Assembly (NCBI GenBank): GCA_050185825.1
Contig: JBFWZA010000008.1
Location: 1 to 64,000, forward strand
Direction of reading: 5' to 3'
Origin: SZUA-309 sp050185825
GTDB lineage: Bacteria; Pseudomonadota; Gammaproteobacteria; Pseudomonadales; Azotimanducaceae
DNA length: 64,000 nt
Under the pieces are notes generated by a model. It made no database searches, had not been told where the DNA came from, and worked only from the letters and a program-made list of their open reading frames with translations. How positions within the stretch are numbered: position 1 is the stretch's first letter; each line of letters starts with the position of its first letter. Shown here one piece after another: positions 34,328 through 42,149 of the stretch. A program made the translations under genes and the position numbers.

Positions 34328-35484
34328 ACCGTGATGTGTATGTAGTGGGCGTAGGAATGCACCCGTTCACAAAGGATTACGTCCCGCTACGGGACATGTA
34401 CTTCACTGCCGGTGTCTCGGCGCTGGAGGACGCGGGTCTGCGTTTTCTCGATGTCGGCAGTCTCTATAACGGATACATCGGCGGCGGGATGATGGAGGGT
34501 GTCGGGTATGCGAAGGATCTCGGCCTGACCGGAGCGCCTGTCGTGCATGTGGAGAACGCATCTGCCACGGGATCTTCCGCGTTTCGCGAGGCGGTCTGGG
34601 CAGTTTCCGGCGGTGCAACGGATGTAGCCATGGCCATGGGCTTCGACGACATGGCACGCATGGGTGTGGCGAGACGGAAGCCCGCACCTGGCACTAAGAA
34701 TGGTCTGCCTCCCTTCGACAACGTTATGCTGCCGGCGGGCTTCTTCGCCATGTGGGCTGTGCGCCGGATGCACGAGAGGGGTACCACCGTGGAGACCTAT
34801 GCAGCCATCGCGGCCAAGAACTGGAATCATGCTCGAAACAATCCCATGGCCCAGCGGCGGGCGGATCACGAGATAACCGTGGCAGAAGTGCTCGCCGCTC
34901 CCATGGTCGCGTATCCACACACAGCGATGATGGCATGTGCCAGCGGTGCGGGCGCCGCGTGTGCCATCGTGGCGACGGAATCCTGGGCCAGAAAACTTGC
35001 GAATGGTCGGCCGCTGGTGAAGGTGCTGGCTTCTCAGCTGCAGTCGGAAGTGTACTCTGATGGACATGTCTTTCTGGGTGCCGTTGTCGGTCCCCCGCAG
35101 TCAACCCGGCGGACGGCGAACCTAGCCTATGAGGAAGCGGGCATCGGCCCGCAGGATCTCAGCCTGGTTCACGTGCACGATGCTTTTCCCATCGAAGAAT
35201 TGATGTATTACGAATTGCTGGGGATATGTCCGGAGGGAGAGGGGGACCGATTGGTGCACGATGGCGACACGGCGATCGGTGGGCGTATTCCTTTCTCCAC
35301 GGACGGTGGGCTCATTGCCCGCGGCCACCCCGGGGGGCCAACAGGGATCGCTCAGGTCTGGGATGCCACGCGCCAGCTCAGAGGCGAACAGGGGAAAAAC
35401 CAGGTGGAGGGTGCGCGAAATGCGCTGGTGCACATGATGGGCGCGGGATCCGTCTGCGCAATTCACATCCTGCAGAGGACCTGA
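34324..35484 (+). CDS. Thiolase-like lipid-transfer protein with Cys-to-Ser substitution
   Basis: The 386-residue SCP2-thiolase-type protein has VHVHDAFPIEE and the C-terminal GGLIARGHPGGPTG with its His. At the nucleophile site it reads ASATGSS, where typical enzymes read CATGS or CASGS, so S80 stands at the Cys position. Loss of this Cys together with a directly coupled DUF35 partner is the arrangement of retro-aldolases such as Ltp2-ChsH2. I infer cleavage of a beta-hydroxyacyl-CoA by retro-aldol reaction rather than thiolysis. The gene is coupled to DUF35 and followed by an HSL-type esterase. Confidence 0.8.
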   Translation: MNRDVYVVGVGMHPFTKDYVPLRDMYFTAGVSALEDAGLRFLDVGSLYNGYIGGGMMEGVGYAKDLGLTGAPVVHVENASATGSSAFREAVWAVSGGATDVAMAMGFDDMARMGVARRKPAPGTKNGLPPFDNVMLPAGFFAMWAVRRMHERGTTVETYAAIAAKNWNHARNNPMAQRRADHEITVAEVLAAPMVAYPHTAMMACASGAGAACAIVATESWARKLANGRPLVKVLASQLQSEVYSDGHVFLGAVVGPPQSTRRTANLAYEEAGIGPQDLSLVHVHDAFPIEELMYYELLGICPEGEGDRLVHDGDTAIGGRIPFSTDGGLIARGHPGGPTGIAQVWDATRQLRGEQGKNQVEGARNALVHMMGAGSVCAIHILQRT

Positions 35485-35594
35485 CGCGGACGAAAGCGAA
35501 CTGATACTGGGATTCTCAAGGGAATTACGCAAGGCTGACAGCAGGCCGGGCGGAAGCTCGAGCCAGTGGAAAGCGAGAGGAGGGTCAAGAGATC

Positions 35595-36500
35595 GTGAAC
35601 AAAGAAGTGGAAGCATTCAAAGCGCTACTTGCCGCGAATTTAGGTGATCGGAGCGGGACGCGCAGCATTGAGGAAATGCGTGCAGGCTATGAATCGCTGG
35701 GAAGTGCCTTTCCTACCGGTGAAGATTGGCAATCGGAAGCCGTGAGTGCGGACGGTGTTCCCTGCGAACTCAGTCACACCGGCGATCCCGGCCCCCAGAT
35801 CGTCATGTATTTGCACGGCGGGGGTTACGTGATCGGTTCGATGGTCACCCATCGTCCCCTTGTTGCGAACATAGCCCGGGCTGCAGGTTGCCGTGTCCTG
35901 GCCGTGGATTACAGATTGGCGCCCGAGCACCCGTTTCCAGCGGCCGTAGAGGACGCCTCGAAGGTTTACCGCTGGCTGCTGGATCAGGGGTACAAGCCGC
36001 AGGAAGTGGTGATTGCAGGAGATAGCGCAGGAGGCGGACTTACGGTTGCGACGATGCTGAAGCTCAGGACCGACGGCGTTGCCTTACCCGCCGCCGGCAT
36101 CTGTCTAAGCCCGTGGGTGGATATGGAAGCGCTGGGTGCGAGCATGGATGAGAAGTCCGGCGAAGATCCGATGGTTGAGCGGCAAGGATTGCTTGGCATG
36201 GCTTCTACCTATCTGAATGGCGCAGACGCGAAAGATCCCCTGGCAGCGCCTATTTACGGTGATCTTACGGGATTGCCACCGCTGCTCCTGCAGGTTGGTA
36301 CGGCAGAAACGCTGCTGGATGATGCGCGTCGGCTCGCCGTGCGGGCCATCGAGTGCGGGGTCAACGTGGATTACGAAGAGTGGCGGGATATGATCCACGT
36401 ATTTCAGCACTTCGCTCCGATGCTATCGGACGGTCTGCGGGCGATTGCTAGGATCGGAGCCTTCGTGCAACGTTGTACGACGTCCGCCAGCGGGAACTGA
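35595..36500 (+). CDS. HSL-family alpha/beta hydrolase (esterase/lactonase candidate)
   Basis: The 301-residue esterase of the hormone-sensitive lipase group has the oxyanion motif HGGG (residues 74-77), nucleophile elbow GDSAGG (S144), a downstream acid (ETLLDD) and terminal His (DMIHVFQHF). Start is GTG at 35595 after a purine-rich GAGAGGAGGG. In a cluster with several BVMOs the obvious job is hydrolysis of the ester or lactone they make. No signal peptide is apparent, so it is cytoplasmic. Substrate preference is inference. Confidence 0.88.
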   Translation: MNKEVEAFKALLAANLGDRSGTRSIEEMRAGYESLGSAFPTGEDWQSEAVSADGVPCELSHTGDPGPQIVMYLHGGGYVIGSMVTHRPLVANIARAAGCRVLAVDYRLAPEHPFPAAVEDASKVYRWLLDQGYKPQEVVIAGDSAGGGLTVATMLKLRTDGVALPAAGICLSPWVDMEALGASMDEKSGEDPMVERQGLLGMASTYLNGADAKDPLAAPIYGDLTGLPPLLLQVGTAETLLDDARRLAVRAIECGVNVDYEEWRDMIHVFQHFAPMLSDGLRAIARIGAFVQRCTTSASGN

Positions 36501-36652
36501 ATCGCGAAGACGCCAGCCGCAGACATTGGAAGAAAAGCAACGTGTGACGTCCGGAAACGCTGCTCTGACGCAGCAAAGCCCGGGTTGTTTTGAACGCCTC
36601 GCCGATCGTCGGTGCCTGCCGCTATTACATCTGAACAGTCTGGCGACTGGGG

Positions 36653-37522
36653 TCAGACATCCATGGGTCCGAGTGGTTTCGGCCAGCGCTCTATCGATTC
36701 CCTGAGGGTGGCGCCGATCTCGGCAGGACTCCAGGGATCTCCGGACGGATCTTTCTCGGCGAGCACGTCGACCTGCCAGGAGAGCAGGGAAACACGGTTT
36801 CCTCCCGCGCAGAACTGCCGACCGGTGACGTCGGCTGCTTCATCGGAACACAGCCACGCGACGACTGGTGACACACGGTCGGGAGAAAAGCGCTCAGCGG
36901 ATCCCTGGGGCAGCAGGTTCTCCGTCATGCGTGACCAGGCCGCAGGGGCAAGAACGTTTACGGTGATGCCGTACTTGATTCCCTCGCGGGCCAGACAGCG
37001 CATGAATCCGGCAATGCCGGCTTTGGCAGCACCGTAGTTGGTCTGCCCGAAGTTTCCGATCAGACCCGCGGTGGAACTCGTCACCACGATGCGTCCACCC
37101 TCTCCCTGCAGGAGCATCTGGTCGTACGCTGCCTTAGCAACCCGGTAGGTACCGTTGAGATGTACGTCCAGCACCGGATACCAGAGATCGGGCGTCATGT
37201 TTTTGAAAGACTTGTCCCGAAGAATGCCGGCGTTGCAGATACAGATATCCAGCCGCCCGAAAGCTTCCATTGCGGTGGCAACCATCTGCTCCGCATCACT
37301 CGTAACGGAGCCGTAGTCTGCGACTGCTTCCCCGCCCGCCTTGCGTATCTCTTCCACGACGGCATCCGCCATTCGTGAGCCTTCTCCGGTGCCGTCCACC
37401 GCGCCACCCAGGTCGTTGACCACCACGCGGGCGCCTTCTTTCGCGAGTAACAGCGCGTGACTTCGACCCAGACCACCCCCCGCTCCCGTGATCAGCGCGA
37501 CCTTTCCTTCAAGCAAGCCCAT
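36653..37522 (-). CDS. SDR, MFE-2 type 3-hydroxyacyl-CoA dehydrogenase
   Basis: The 289-residue protein has TGAGGGLGR, NDLGG after the second strand, ICNAGILRD, S-S-T and NYGAAK. These fit the (R)-3-hydroxyacyl-CoA dehydrogenase domain of peroxisomal multifunctional enzyme type 2 (HSD17B4-like), whose VNDLGG segment is characteristic. It is followed on the same strand by nothing, but preceded 240 bases upstream by the matching hydratase-2 gene at 37764, so dehydrogenase and hydratase halves of MFE-2 occur as separate proteins here. Confidence 0.87.
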   Translation of the reverse strand: MGLLEGKVALITGAGGGLGRSHALLLAKEGARVVVNDLGGAVDGTGEGSRMADAVVEEIRKAGGEAVADYGSVTSDAEQMVATAMEAFGRLDICICNAGILRDKSFKNMTPDLWYPVLDVHLNGTYRVAKAAYDQMLLQGEGGRIVVTSSTAGLIGNFGQTNYGAAKAGIAGFMRCLAREGIKYGITVNVLAPAAWSRMTENLLPQGSAERFSPDRVSPVVAWLCSDEAADVTGRQFCAGGNRVSLLSWQVDVLAEKDPSGDPWSPAEIGATLRESIERWPKPLGPMDV

Positions 37523-37565
37523 GGGTCATCCCTCCTGCATTCCTTTCAATCAAAGCCCTGAAATA

Positions 37566-37579
37566 ATAAGTATCCATAC
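37566..37579. promoter_or_regulatory. Weak candidate operator upstream of the MFE-2-type SDR
   Basis: ATAAGTATCCATAC has two mismatches to GTAAG-N4-CTTAC, 44 bases upstream of the SDR start at 37522 (minus strand), in an AT-rich stretch that probably holds the promoter. Confidence 0.3.
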
Positions 37580-37763
37580 ATAAAAGTACATAGTCGACTT
37601 CCACCTCCGAGCCGGCTTCTTCGACGAATCCGGCACCCGTGGTCCAGAACGGCGGGCGTATGGAAAGGAAAGCTGCCCTCTGCGAAATGCAGATCGCTGC
37701 GACAGATGCCAGCGTAGGACGAGCGAACTCCTGTTGCTCGTGGTCTGTATGCGGACGCGGGAA

Positions 37764-38630
37764 CTAACCCAGCACGCAACGACCGTTTTTAATGACCTTC
37801 AGATCACGTTCCTTGACGCTGCACTCGAACGAAACGACGTCGCCGTCCTGCCAGGCGTCTACAACGATTGTTTCCCCAGGTATGACGGGTGCCGAGAAGC
37901 GTACATCGAAGTTTCGAATGCGCGTCGCGTCATAGTCGCAGAGATTCTGGATGATGGCCCTACAGGTAGTACCGTACGTGCAGAGTCCGTGCAGAATGGG
38001 TCGTTGGAATCCGGCCTTTTTGGCGACTTCGGGGTCCGCGTGCAGCGGATTGCGATCGCCGTTCAGTCTGTACAGCAAAGCCTGCCCCGGCAGGGTCTCG
38101 GCTTCGAATCGCGTGTCTGGCGCCCTTTGAGGGATCGGGTGAGGCTTGAAGCCACCTTCGGAAGGACCGCCGAATCCACCATCGCCTCGCGCGAACAGTG
38201 AGCTGCCAAGTGTGCACAAAGGCTCACCGCTCTCCTTCAGACGGATTCGCGTTTCCGTATAGACGACTGCGCCTTTGTCCTTGCCCTTGTCCACCGCCGC
38301 TGTAATCTCCGAGTCGTGCACAATCGTAGCAGCGGATGGCAACGGCCGGTGAAGCTCGATTCGTTGCTCGCCATGCAGGACCATGAGGAAGTTGATCCCC
38401 GCCCCGGCGAGAAGCCTCTGCCCCGTCGCGATCACGACGCCCATGGTTGGTACTGTTCGGATGTTTTCCTTTTTCAGATCCTTTTCATAAACGTAGGTCA
38501 GTTCCCGCTCATCCATGGGATCCCGGCCGAACCCGATACCGAGCGCGTACAGCATTGTGTCGCGGTCGTCATAGCGCGATTCGATTCCCTCGCTTTTGAG
38601 CGACATTATTTGTTTGTAGTCGATTGCCAT
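37764..38630 (-). CDS. MaoC-type 2-enoyl-CoA hydratase 2
   Basis: The 288-residue double-hotdog hydratase has the hydratase-2 motif in the second domain: YRLNGDRNPLHADP with catalytic Asp and His, then HGLCTYG. The N-terminal hotdog has lost it, as in MFE-2 and MaoC (R)-specific hydratases. ATG at 38630 begins the conserved domain; a longer frame back to 38849 adds 73 unrelated residues. It pairs with the MFE-2 type dehydrogenase downstream for D-specific beta-oxidation of bulky or branched acyl-CoA esters, consistent with the racemase at 7706. Confidence 0.88.
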   Translation of the reverse strand: MAIDYKQIMSLKSEGIESRYDDRDTMLYALGIGFGRDPMDERELTYVYEKDLKKENIRTVPTMGVVIATGQRLLAGAGINFLMVLHGEQRIELHRPLPSAATIVHDSEITAAVDKGKDKGAVVYTETRIRLKESGEPLCTLGSSLFARGDGGFGGPSEGGFKPHPIPQRAPDTRFEAETLPGQALLYRLNGDRNPLHADPEVAKKAGFQRPILHGLCTYGTTCRAIIQNLCDYDATRIRNFDVRFSAPVIPGETIVVDAWQDGDVVSFECSVKERDLKVIKNGRCVLG

Positions 38631-38722
38631 TGATGGATTCTCTGCTGTGCTGTTCCAGTGTTTGAGCAGTGCGTCGGCGAATTCTCGATGCACTATCGGT
38701 ATGGCGGGCGGCTGACCCTCAG

Positions 38723-40174
38723 TCAGGCCAACTCGAAATCGCTCACCTCCGGTTGCGCCATGACGGATCGGAACCGGCTCATCGTCCAAGGCCATACTGC
38801 CGGTACTCCGCGATCGTCGAGATACCAGCTGTTGCAGCCGGAAACCCACACGGTGTTCTCGGTGGCCTTTACCCTAGCTTTCTCGAAGCGTTCTGCTGCT
38901 TCCTGAGACGCGGAAAATTCCCGACACTCGCCTTTTCGAACTCGTTCCACGAGTTTCAGAAAATAGTCAATCTGTATGTCTGCAACGTCGATCAGGGAGA
39001 AATTGCCAACCGGTCCATTGGGGCCGTTCAGCATGGCCAGGTTCGGAAACCCGGGCACGGAGACCGACAGGTAAGCCGTCGGGCGTTCAGCCCATGCCTC
39101 TTCCAGCTTCAGTTCGTTCCGGCCGGTAACTTCAATGGGGCGCATGAACTGATCGACCCTGAAACCGGTTGCCAGGACCAGGATATCCAGTGCGTGCAGC
39201 CGGCCGTCAGCAGTCACGATGCCGGTTGGTTCGATGTGGTCTATCGGAGCGGTTATCAGTTCGGCGTTGGGGCGCTGGATGGCATCGTAATAGTTGTCTG
39301 ACATTATCAGCCGCTTGCAGGCGGCCGAGTATCCTGGTCTCAGTTTTTCGCGAAGCTCTGGATCTTTGACGTTTTCCTCGAGGTTCGCCAGCGTGATCGC
39401 TTGAATGGCGGCCAGCGCATCCGGATTTTCCCCGACCACAGCCGCCGAGAAGCCGCCCTCGAAGGTCTCCGATTGCCTGACCCGCAGCTCGCGCATGGCC
39501 GCCGGATTTTCGCGGAAGTGGAGTTTCTCATCCTGCGTGTAAGGCGGGTTTTCTCTTGGCAGGATCCACTGGGCTGTGCGCTGGAATTGTGTCAGGTGGC
39601 AGACCTTGTCTACGATGTCTCCAACGATCTGTATGGCGCTCGAGCCGGTGCCGATGATGCCTACGCGCTTTCCCTTCAGCGGAATTGAGTGATCCCATCG
39701 CGCGGTGTGGAACATATGACCGGCGAACGAATCGAGCCCGGGAATATCCGGATAGTATGGATGGTGCAGAACTCCTGCTGCGGCGATGATGAAGTTCGCT
39801 GTATCACGAACGCCGTTTCTGCACTCCAGACGCCATTGGCCGTCGATATAGTCGAGCCGGGATACCTCGGTGCCAAATTTGACCTTCTCGACGATCCCAT
39901 ATTTGTTGGCCACGCCCTGAAAGTACGCCAGAATTTCTCCGCCTGGAGAACAGGCGTGGGACCAGTCGGGGTTCAACTCGAAATCGTAGCTGTAGAGGTG
40001 GGAGGGCACGTCACAGGCAATCCCCGGGTAGGTGTTTTCCCGCCATGTTCCCCCGAGGCTTTCCGCCTTCTCGAAGATTGTAAAGTTCTCGTAACCCGAG
40101 TTCTTGAGCTTGATGGCGCTGAGAATCCCCGCCATGCCGCCGCCGATTATCGCGAAACGAAGCTCATCAGTCAT
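38723..40174 (-). CDS. Flavin-containing Baeyer-Villiger monooxygenase
   Basis: The 483-residue FAD/NADPH enzyme has GGGMAG (residues 11-16), the signature FAGHMFHTARWD (FxGxxxHxxxW(P/D)), a second Rossmann motif GTGSSA and VLATGF. It is about 60 residues shorter than the CHMO type and belongs to the 4-hydroxyacetophenone-monooxygenase-like or EthA-like group lacking the long C-terminal part. It is divergent from the first marR gene, with a candidate operator between, so the regulator probably controls it directly. Confidence 0.9.
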   Translation of the reverse strand: MTDELRFAIIGGGMAGILSAIKLKNSGYENFTIFEKAESLGGTWRENTYPGIACDVPSHLYSYDFELNPDWSHACSPGGEILAYFQGVANKYGIVEKVKFGTEVSRLDYIDGQWRLECRNGVRDTANFIIAAAGVLHHPYYPDIPGLDSFAGHMFHTARWDHSIPLKGKRVGIIGTGSSAIQIVGDIVDKVCHLTQFQRTAQWILPRENPPYTQDEKLHFRENPAAMRELRVRQSETFEGGFSAAVVGENPDALAAIQAITLANLEENVKDPELREKLRPGYSAACKRLIMSDNYYDAIQRPNAELITAPIDHIEPTGIVTADGRLHALDILVLATGFRVDQFMRPIEVTGRNELKLEEAWAERPTAYLSVSVPGFPNLAMLNGPNGPVGNFSLIDVADIQIDYFLKLVERVRKGECREFSASQEAAERFEKARVKATENTVWVSGCNSWYLDDRGVPAVWPWTMSRFRSVMAQPEVSDFELA

Positions 40175-40253
40175 GGATTCGGCACTCTCTGCGTCTTTTC
40201 ATAAACTGGACGGTGTTGCTCAGATCGATAGTGAACACTATGCTCAGCTTAAA

Positions 40254-40267
40254 GTAAGTATGCTTAT
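40254..40267. promoter_or_regulatory. Candidate MarR operator, site 6 (possible autoregulation)
   Basis: GTAAGTATGCTTAT contains a perfect TAAG-N4-CTTA core. It lies between the divergent BVMO (ends upstream at 40174) and marR (40382). A possible plus-strand promoter with TTGCTC at 40216-40221 and TATGCT at 40239-40244 (17-base spacing) would place the palindrome over the transcription start. MarR proteins commonly bind such palindromes in their own divergent promoters. Confidence 0.55.
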
Positions 40268-40381
40268 CAGTATAGCGACAAGCTCATGGCCAAATCAAAG
40301 AGCAATCGTTAAACTTGGGGCTCGTCGACTTGAGTTACCTCCCCACATGTCACTGAATCAGATGCCCTTGGGAGCCCGAAG

Positions 40382-40852
40382 ATGAATCAACGGGAAGTGG
40401 TCTCTCTCTCCGATCGGGTGGAGAGCGAAACTATGGGATTTCTCATCTATGAGACGGCAAAGGCTTACACAAACGCATATGCCAAGCTCATGTCTCCGTT
40501 AGGGCTTACAAGGTCTCAAGCCAGAGCGCTTGCATGCGTGACGAGGTTTCCGGGAATTACCCAGGTTGATCTCGGAGATTATCTCGGTGTTGGTCGAATG
40601 GCCACCAGCGGGCTTCTGGATCGTATGGAATCAAAAGATCTCGTCACTCGCGCAGCAGATCCGAGTGATCTCAGAGTCAAGCGTGTCTTTCTCACCAAGA
40701 CTGCGAAAAAGCTCCTCCCTGACGTCCAGACAATCGCGGACGCCCTCTACAAGCGCAGCACTGCTTCGATCAACGGCAAAGATCTTCGAATGACGAAAGA
40801 AGTGCTCGGGATGATCAAGGCGAATTTGGAACAGTTGCTGAGCGAGGAGTAG
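40382..40852 (+). CDS. MarR-family transcriptional regulator
   Basis: The 156-residue protein has the winged-helix layout of MarR: long N-terminal helix, LTRSQARALACVTRF, TQVDLGDYLGVGRMATSGLLDRMESKDLVTRA (recognition helix and wing, broken over two elements) and dimerising C-terminal helices. It probably senses a CoA ester or aromatic/alicyclic acid. Divergent orientation to a BVMO with a palindrome in between supports local control. The paralogue at 40877 faces it tail to tail. Which of the two binds the palindrome is not decided by sequence. Confidence 0.92.
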   Translation: MNQREVVSLSDRVESETMGFLIYETAKAYTNAYAKLMSPLGLTRSQARALACVTRFPGITQVDLGDYLGVGRMATSGLLDRMESKDLVTRAADPSDLRVKRVFLTKTAKKLLPDVQTIADALYKRSTASINGKDLRMTKEVLGMIKANLEQLLSEE

Positions 40853-40876
40853 CTTGTCGCTGAAGGACGCGGCGGC

Positions 40877-41410
40877 TCATCTCGCGCTGTCTTCCGGTTC
40901 GTCTGTGGCCATTGATTGCACGTTGTGGAGAATCCGGCGCAGCACCTTAACGGTATTGCGCAGATCTCTCGCGGACACCCCGGACAGCGAGCCGGCATGG
41001 AGTTCCCGGGCAATCGCCTCCATCTGAGGCCTCGTGTCTTTGGCAACCTCAGTCAGATGGACCCGCTTGACCCGAAGATCGTTCAAATCTTCCTTCCGCT
41101 CTATCAGCCCTTTGCTTTCCATCCGGTCCAGCAAACCGGTCATCGCCATCCGACCGACCCCAAGGTATTCGGAGAGTTCGACCTGGGTAACCCCTGGAAA
41201 ACGCTGCAGATAGGCAATGGCTCGAGCCTGGGGGCGGGTAAGGCCCAGGTATGACATGCGGGCGGTGTAGGCCGCGGTGAATGCACGCGCCAGATCGTGC
41301 ACCAGAAATCCAAGATGATCATCCAGCGGATTGGTCAGATCTACCGTGTGCGCCTGTTCTCGCATGGGGGACGATTCCTCGCCTGTTCTCATTAGCAGTT
41401 CGTTGCACAT
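40877..41410 (-). CDS. MarR-family transcriptional regulator, paralogue
   Basis: This protein of up to 177 residues shares most of its core with the preceding MarR: LGLTRPQARAIAYL, FPGVTQVELSEYLGVGRMAMTGLLDRMESKGL (two adjoining helices). It has a longer, polar N-terminus; ATG codons at 41410, 41392 or 41365 are all possible starts. Tail-to-tail arrangement with its paralogue, 24 bases apart, suggests an inverted duplication. Its upstream region 41411-41672 shows no copy of the palindrome. Confidence 0.9.
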   Translation of the reverse strand: MCNELLMRTGEESSPMREQAHTVDLTNPLDDHLGFLVHDLARAFTAAYTARMSYLGLTRPQARAIAYLQRFPGVTQVELSEYLGVGRMAMTGLLDRMESKGLIERKEDLNDLRVKRVHLTEVAKDTRPQMEAIARELHAGSLSGVSARDLRNTVKVLRRILHNVQSMATDEPEDSAR

Positions 41411-41672
41411 CCACTCTCGCCGCAGTCCGGTCCGTTGCTGTGCCCGGATCTACGGAGACGATGAGCGAATGTTTTGCGGCACGCGACGCGCCAGCTCATC
41501 GGAGAGGATCAACGCCTGATAGTCATCACACATACTACTACGTCCATGGGTTGAATCATATTCTTCTGCCTGCCGACTCGCAGGAGCAGTCACGCCATCT
41601 GAGCAGCGCGCCGCGAAAGAAAGAATGCATGACGCGCTGCATCACGACCCGCGGGCAGGGGGTGGGATCGGC

Positions 41673-42149
41673 CTACAGCAGAAACGTGATGTTCTCCTGA
41701 GGCTCGTCGATTCCCACAAGATTGATCTGCTTGTAGCGGATGGCCAGATCGCCGTTCTGCTCGATCAGTCGATAAACACTCCGTCCCGCGTGCAGACGCT
41801 GCGCGTGTAGCCGGATCTCGAAGACGACGAAGTTCGCGGCGGCTTCGATCTCGCCGGTGTCGTTGGCGGTATCGACCTCGACATTGGCGACGATGCGGCG
41901 CATGCGGGACGGCGGTGACTGGGCGAACGCCTTGCCGCCGGACAGACGGCGCACGTGGTTCTCGAGCATGGCGTAGTCGCCATAGAGGATCGAGACCTCC
42001 CGGGTGGGGTCAGCGCCTTCCTGGTTCGAGGGAATCCAGTAGAGGCAATCCTCGGTGAACAGCGCCAGCCAGTCCTCGTACCGGTTCTCGTCCATCAGGC
42101 AGGCTTCCCGGTATAGGAACTGCTCGACGCGATGTTGCAGGTCGCTCAT
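41673..42149 (-). CDS. Aromatic-ring-hydroxylating dioxygenase, beta subunit
   Basis: The 158-residue small subunit has the cystatin-like fold of the family: FLYREACLMDENRYEDWLALF, YWIP, and a C-terminal strand VYRLIEQNGDLAIRYKQINLVG. It has no cofactor and caps the alpha trimer. The ATG at 42149 overlaps the alpha stop (ATGA), so the start is fixed by coupling; a longer upstream frame is unlikely. Confidence 0.9.
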   Translation of the reverse strand: MSDLQHRVEQFLYREACLMDENRYEDWLALFTEDCLYWIPSNQEGADPTREVSILYGDYAMLENHVRRLSGGKAFAQSPPSRMRRIVANVEVDTANDTGEIEAAANFVVFEIRLHAQRLHAGRSVYRLIEQNGDLAIRYKQINLVGIDEPQENITFLL

